Of a stretch of 64,000 bases of DNA, positions 59,873 to 64,000 are shown one piece after another. Each line of letters starts with the position of its first letter. Position 1 is the stretch's first letter. Source of the DNA: Nitzschia sp. pyKryTriq1 (Eukaryota > Bacillariophyta > Bacillariophyceae > Bacillariales > Bacillariaceae); contig OY101123.1 in assembly GCA_956465555.1 (NCBI GenBank), positions 558,001-622,000 of the forward strand. Reading direction: 5' to 3'. The notes under the pieces were generated by a model, which was not told the DNA's origin, searched no databases, and saw only the letters and a program-made list of their open reading frames with translations. The position numbers were made by a program, and so were the translations under genes.

Positions 59873-61234
59873 TGAAAGGTTTGTAAAGTGTGCTTTTTAA
59901 ACTATTCTTACTGGTAACTCGAAGACGAAGCGATGTTCGTTTGATCGATGATCTTGTGTGATCATCGGTCGTCTCTCGTCGGTCGGTTGGATATTATTTG
60001 GCGCACTCTGGTCGACTTCTGGTCTGTCCGTCTCTCGTTGGGGGTGCGAAGCACCCGCACACACAGTCCCGCAGTGGTACGTGTACTGCGTACGCAACGT
60101 CCTGCGTAAAATTGCTACCGGTACAACAACAATACTCGTAGGTCAGCCCCCCCCCCAGCTGAGAGTAGAGCACGAGAGTAGATAGATGAAACGGGCGAAA
60201 ATAGTACAATCGACTTTCTTGAAGCAAAGGTACGAATAGAGATCACGATTAACAGTCATAAATAAGAATAGTTTTGTAGATAAACCCCCATGCCTTAGTC
60301 GTCCATGCTGATGATGTGGCTTCACTCTCCAGCGAATTGACTCCCACCGACCGAATGATGCTTGATTCTTCTTCCTTACCGCGATATTTTGAAGTATCGT
60401 ACGTGTGATTCATTTCGTCTCGTGCTGACGGCAGAATTAATATCCTATTAAAAGACAGATCTCCATTCCCACCGACCGTGCGATTCGCTAAGATTACTTT
60501 GAATCATGCCGTCAGCGTTTTTGATTCGAAAGTTTGAGGTATACCATGAATGTGACTCATTTCGTCTCGTGTGGACGGCAGAATGAGTACCTGGTACCCT
60601 ATTAAAAGCTGAAGCTGCACTCCCACCGACCGTGTGATTCGCCACCGATGTCAATACTATTTTGAATCATGCCATGCGTGTGATTTATTTTGACTCACGC
60701 GGATGACAGAATCAGCTTGCTGAAGCGATACGGATACGACAACCGCATTTCTTCTCGATTAACTTCAAGATCAGCTCTTCAACTCTATGTAGTATTTTTC
60801 ACATTGAAGATCTGACCTTTCCTGATGTTTTGCTGTTCGGTCCTCGCGGCCCGTGTGATTCGATCACAGTTCATTTGAATCGCATCGACACCGGTGGGAA
60901 TCAATTCCACTGTCGTCAGCGACTCCCACGGAGGTAAAATGGAATGACGTCGGCCATGACGGATGACCTTATACTAAGAATCTTACATACAAAACGTAGA
61001 AGAATCATCAAGGATTTCGACGACTTGGTTGGAGCTCGGTCAACAAGAAAGCAGGATCGTCGAAAAAGACGTAGCTTTCCAGTTCAACCTAGTACATTTT
61101 TTCTTTTTCTCTGATGGAAAACAGCTTCATTCCCCCCTCGTCTTTCACTCATAATCTTCGAAAGTCGACTTTCATCAACGCTCTCCTGCTTAGATACTAA
61201 CTAAATCTCCAAGCTTCGCACTCCAAGACCCACT
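59873..61234. other. Long spacer with degenerate tandem repeats
   Basis: No gene is recognised in about 1.36 kb. A C-run lies near 60149, GTAC words at 60068-60125, and degenerate tandem units at 60343-60715 (listed separately). A purine/pyrimidine-balanced stretch then leads to the start codon of the secreted protein at 61235. Confidence 0.5.
60343..60715. repeat. Degenerate tandem repeat, about 2.5 units of about 125-155 bp
   Basis: Three marker words recur in order. CCCACCGACCG occurs at 60343, 60468 and 60622. A TGTGATTCATTTCGTCTCG-like word followed by a GACGGCAGAAT-like word occurs at 60404, 60551 and (weaker) 60679. CCTATTAAAAG occurs at 60444 and 60598. Unit lengths vary (125-154 bp), so the array is old or indel-rich. 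Located 500-900 bp upstream of the secreted-protein gene. Confidence 0.75.
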
Positions 61235-62002
61235 ATGAAGATCTTCGTCCTTCTTTCTGCTCTCCTCTCGAGTACCTCTCCTTTTGTTGACTCGGCCACC
61301 TACAATTGCAAGGTCGACGGGACTTTTAAGACCTACGAGGACAATTCCAACCCCTTGCTCCCTACAAGCAGCGAGAAGACCTGGGCCGTTGCGAGGATCA
61401 GGAGCTCTTACAACGCCGTCCATAAACTCTGCGTTCCAACTCAAAGTAAGCCTTGCGAGACCAGTGCCTTGGACTTCGACATGACGACTGCCACATTCAA
61501 CAGCTTCACCTACGACCGCATCGCTGTTGCTGATGGTGAAGGGGAAGGTGAATCCATCCCAGCCGATGCCAGCGCCCTTCGCGGAAGCAAGAAAGAAGAG
61601 AAAGAACACCTTGGTTTCTTCCGTTATTTCAGGTACAAGTTTTTAAATAATCAGAACAAAGTCTCCTGCTCTCTTTGCAATCAATGGGATGACGACGATG
61701 CCTTGGAGGCTGCCGTCGAGCTTGATGCCCTTGACGCTACTGCAACCCACAGCCGCTGGGAAGCTGCTTGGTGCGACGAGTTGAGGCAGGGTGGAAAGGA
61801 AGTCTACAAGTATGTCTCTGACTGCGACATCACACTCTACGCTTGTACGCTCGCCTCTGCCAACCCCAATGCCGATGGTGGCGGCGATGCTCCTGAGATC
61901 AAAGATGTCCATCCCGGCCCTCTCGCTGTTGGTGCCGGTATTGAAGAGATCGAAGCCGAAGCCGAGGCTGAGATTGCTGCTCAGGAGTTGCACAACGACT
62001 AA
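61235..62002 (+). CDS. Secreted cysteine-containing hypothetical protein
   Basis: A 255-residue single-exon protein. A clear signal peptide (Lys-Ile-Phe-Val-Leu-Leu then Ala-Leu-Leu, cleavage near residues 20-21, Asp-Ser-Ala) has no Ala/Phe plastid motif, so secretion or wall/vacuole delivery is likely. The mature part has about eight Cys residues (for example Tyr-Asn-Cys, Lys-Leu-Cys, Ser-Cys-Ser-Leu-Cys-Asn-Gln-Trp, Ala-Trp-Cys, Ser-Asp-Cys, Tyr-Ala-Cys), suggesting disulfides. There is an acidic cluster (about 151-157), Ala/Glu repeats near the C-terminus, and a Lys-Lys-Glu-Glu-Lys-Glu stretch that may be a linker. I do not recognise the family. The codon use is rich in C-ending codons, which may mean high expression. 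Confidence 0.65.
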   Translation: MKIFVLLSALLSSTSPFVDSATYNCKVDGTFKTYEDNSNPLLPTSSEKTWAVARIRSSYNAVHKLCVPTQSKPCETSALDFDMTTATFNSFTYDRIAVADGEGEGESIPADASALRGSKKEEKEHLGFFRYFRYKFLNNQNKVSCSLCNQWDDDDALEAAVELDALDATATHSRWEAAWCDELRQGGKEVYKYVSDCDITLYACTLASANPNADGGGDAPEIKDVHPGPLAVGAGIEEIEAEAEAEIAAQELHND

Positions 62003-62325
62003 ACATTTCAGTCATGTGCTGTTCGGGATATGTCCTCTGGGGAAGCGGGAGAAGCCGCGTGATATTAACATCCATAGCAAGAGAGTCTTTGCTCTCTATC
62101 GATAAGAAATAAAATGAGTTATACGGGTTGACCTTGATTGCCGATAGAGGGGGTAGCAAAGCAGTAGCGCGTCTTCAACGAAGGAATCAGACAGTAGGAG
62201 TCGTCAAACAAGTTGAATCGGTGAGTTCTTCTACGGCTGGCTCATTCGCTCACATGAAGGCGAGAAAAGCAAAAATCAGAACGCCGGGGCTCACCTGCCG
62301 CGTAACACACCTCTGCCTAGTCAAG
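62003..62325. other. Convergent 3' spacer
   Basis: The 3' flanks of the secreted protein (+) and the cullin (-). A short frame at 62128-62334 is not convincing. No other feature is seen. Confidence 0.5.
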
Positions 62326-64000
62326 TTATGCTAGATAGTTGTATCGATTGCGATCCTTGGAATCCCGTTCCATATACTCTCGCTCAATAAGACTCTCAAT
62401 TCGCTTCTTGATGTCCGCGGGCTGAGCAGGGACTTTGACTTGCTCCATTACTTGCGGGATCAGTTGTTGGTGCAAAATGGTCTTCCGGGCTTTCATGATA
62501 CGCACTAGAACGGCATCAATAAGATACAATCGGTCTCGACTAACTGCCTCGACCGTTTTCTCTCGTTCTTCCTTGGTTTCCTTCATCATAATGTTGGTGA
62601 TGCGTATACGTCTTGAATTTGATTTGAAGCCAGACTGGACACGGAATAAATCATCATCGTGTACGTTCGCTCTCGGTTTCTTTTTCTTGTCTGGCGTTGC
62701 ATCATAATCCCGTTTTTGAAGCACACGAGTCCCGTCCTTGCCAATTGACAAACTCTGCAGAATCCGTTCCATCTCCTCGCGATCCTCCAGACCGATTGCT
62801 GCCATCAGCTGTGGTAGTTTCAAATCTTCGTCTTTATTGAATTGAAGAAGCACCAGAGCCTGACAGAGACTTACAACCAGATCATACTTGGGGCCCGAAG
62901 TTCCCGGTTTGAACCGAACCACTACGTGCCCCAAAGCGTATTGCCAACTCATTCGTCGGCCTTGATACTTGGTCTTGTAGTAATTCGAAAAGTGATCCTG
63001 TGGTTCCAGGAGCGTTACCGGCAAAATAAGGTTGACGAATTGGGGATACACTGGCCAATAACCTGTTGTCAACACTTGAATGTCCATGTCCAGTTGGTCT
63101 CCCCCATATGAGCCTTCTTGGTACGCAGTTTGCTTGTATCGAGTCATGGTCTCTCGACTCCAATCCATATCTTGAAACATTCCCTCCATCTTGGCAGTAT
63201 ACCCCGCCCCACATTCTGCCTTGAGAAGAGACACAAAGTGCTTCTCCACATCCATACTGACTATGCGATTCCACAGGAGTCGCTTCGCCAAATCTCGCTT
63301 GTAAAAAGCCTCAAACACGTCCTTGGCTTGGAGATAACAGAAAATACCGGATATAATGCTTGCTGCCCAGTTGGAGTCTGGCTGTTGCTTCTTGGCATCT
63401 TTCAAATACGCATCGACGTACTTGGCCAACGCCTCGGCAACCTCGTTGGTATCGTCGGTATCAGTCGAGGGGTTCACAACATCTTCCCAGACGTTCTTGA
63501 GGGAACAGTGCTCGGCCGCGTGAGGCAACAGAGCCAACAATTGCCGTAACTGGCTTTGGAGTACCAGCAACTCGGCCATCTTTTGCTTGCCAGCCTTGGA
63601 ATCGGCCCCCAATGACTTCATCATGGCCAAACCACGGGTCCTTGCATACTGGGCAATGGCGCCGGCGACTAGCTTGTATCCTCCCGGCAGTCGGCCCGCC
63701 AGCATCCATAGTTGTTGAATGGACGAAGGAGTGACATCCATAGGGTTGCCGACCGAGCCTCGTGGTGCGGGTGTCGACGGCTGTGCGGCCTCTTCCACTA
63801 ACGGATCAAAATTGGCAGGTAGCAACAGCCATTCAGCTTGCAAATGGGGCTTGAACAAGTAACTCTCCAGCAAGTGCACACATATTTGCTTTGGAAGGAA
63901 GCGACTCCAGTGATACGCCACGTGCATCCACTTGGAGTGGCAATAGCTAATGACCGAGGTGGCATTGTACTTTTCGGATGACGATGTGAGCTCTTGCGAT
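62326..64000 (-). CDS. CUL4: Cullin, CUL4-like, N-terminally cut by the window edge
   Basis: The frame stays open to the last base of the window, so at least 558 residues are present and the N-terminal cullin repeats lie outside. Cullins are scaffolds of RING-type ubiquitin ligases; CUL4 binds DDB1-type adaptors and RBX1. Visible parts are Val-Glu-Lys-His-Phe-Val-Ser-Leu-Leu-Lys-Ala-Glu-Cys-Gly and Gly-Met-Phe-Gln-Asp-Met-Asp of the cullin homology domain, a beta-sheet RBX1-binding region, and the winged-helix C-terminus. The neddylation site is intact (Val-Arg-Ile-Met-Lys-Ala-Arg-Lys). The tail Pro-Ala-Asp-Ile-Lys-Lys-Arg-Ile-Glu-Ser-Leu-Ile-Glu-Arg-Glu-Tyr and the final Tyr-Asn-Tyr-Leu-Ala are closer to CUL4 than to CUL1 or CUL3. 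The family is certain; the subfamily is inferred from the C-terminus. Confidence 0.85.
   Translation of the reverse strand, partial: SQELTSSSEKYNATSVISYCHSKWMHVAYHWSRFLPKQICVHLLESYLFKPHLQAEWLLLPANFDPLVEEAAQPSTPAPRGSVGNPMDVTPSSIQQLWMLAGRLPGGYKLVAGAIAQYARTRGLAMMKSLGADSKAGKQKMAELLVLQSQLRQLLALLPHAAEHCSLKNVWEDVVNPSTDTDDTNEVAEALAKYVDAYLKDAKKQQPDSNWAASIISGIFCYLQAKDVFEAFYKRDLAKRLLWNRIVSMDVEKHFVSLLKAECGAGYTAKMEGMFQDMDWSRETMTRYKQTAYQEGSYGGDQLDMDIQVLTTGYWPVYPQFVNLILPVTLLEPQDHFSNYYKTKYQGRRMSWQYALGHVVVRFKPGTSGPKYDLVVSLCQALVLLQFNKDEDLKLPQLMAAIGLEDREEMERILQSLSIGKDGTRVLQKRDYDATPDKKKKPRANVHDDDLFRVQSGFKSNSRRIRITNIMMKETKEEREKTVEAVSRDRLYLIDAVLVRIMKARKTILHQQLIPQVMEQVKVPAQPADIKKRIESLIEREYMERDSKDRNRYNYLA

Noticed and set aside
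1-64000. CRISPR arrays, rRNA genes, prophage or bacterial operons
   Set aside because: None seen. Spliceosomal introns and gene content show nuclear eukaryotic DNA.

Overview
This is nuclear DNA from a photosynthetic stramenopile, most likely a pennate diatom; Seminavis robusta or a relative fits best, but I could not confirm the species. The evidence is short GT-AG introns, two genes of the diatom-expanded DUF6824 family, several signal peptides that end in a diatom plastid ASAFAP-like Ala/Phe site, Copia-type retroelement debris, and a set of ordinary eukaryotic genes (IWS1, V-ATPase c'', VAP, cullin, DEK, MOSC, PAP/fibrillin, PPR).

Layout. 1.5-9.4 kb: a membrane alpha/beta hydrolase (-), a type II membrane protein (+), a sulfotransferase-like protein (-) and IWS1 (-). 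10-19.1 kb: a GAPN-like aldehyde dehydrogenase (+), V-ATPase c'' (-), a HOOK-like adaptor (+) and a large LamG-TM-WW membrane protein (-). 19.8-35.1 kb: an exported hypothetical (+), a large DUF6824 protein (+), a seven-exon two-RRM glycine-rich RNA-binding protein (+), a lysine-rich protein with a transglutaminase-like core (-), UDP-glucuronate 4-epimerase (+), PAP/fibrillin (-) and a small DUF6824 protein (-). 35.8-47.2 kb: a decayed Copia fragment, a plastid PPR protein (-), a plastid methyltransferase-like protein (+), an enoyl-CoA hydratase/HIBCH-like protein (-), a small mitochondrial membrane protein (+), DEK (+) and MOSC (-). 48-64 kb: an LRR protein (-), a thioredoxin-like protein (+), VAP (+), a RING membrane protein (-), a nuclear hypothetical (-), a second Copia remnant (-), a plastid alpha/beta hydrolase (+), an RNase H-type retroelement remnant (-), a secreted hypothetical (+) and a CUL4-like cullin cut by the window edge (-).

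I see no operon-like or pathway cluster; neighbours are functionally unrelated. Several genes add to a plastid theme (PPR, PAP/fibrillin, methyltransferase-like, alpha/beta hydrolase). Exon boundaries were set by reading GT-AG sites and checking that phases join; every multi-exon model given here closes in frame.

The most unusual signals are in the spacers. GTAC-rich nested palindromes recur upstream of many start codons, while CTAG/AGTAG-rich palindromes recur mainly downstream of genes, including a 40-bp element present twice at 90 percent identity. Other points worth a second look are the LamG-TM-WW architecture, three retroelement remnants in which an ORF start is joined to a distant pol segment, enzyme-like proteins lacking key catalytic residues, and frame-preserving exons in the Gly-rich RNA-binding protein.
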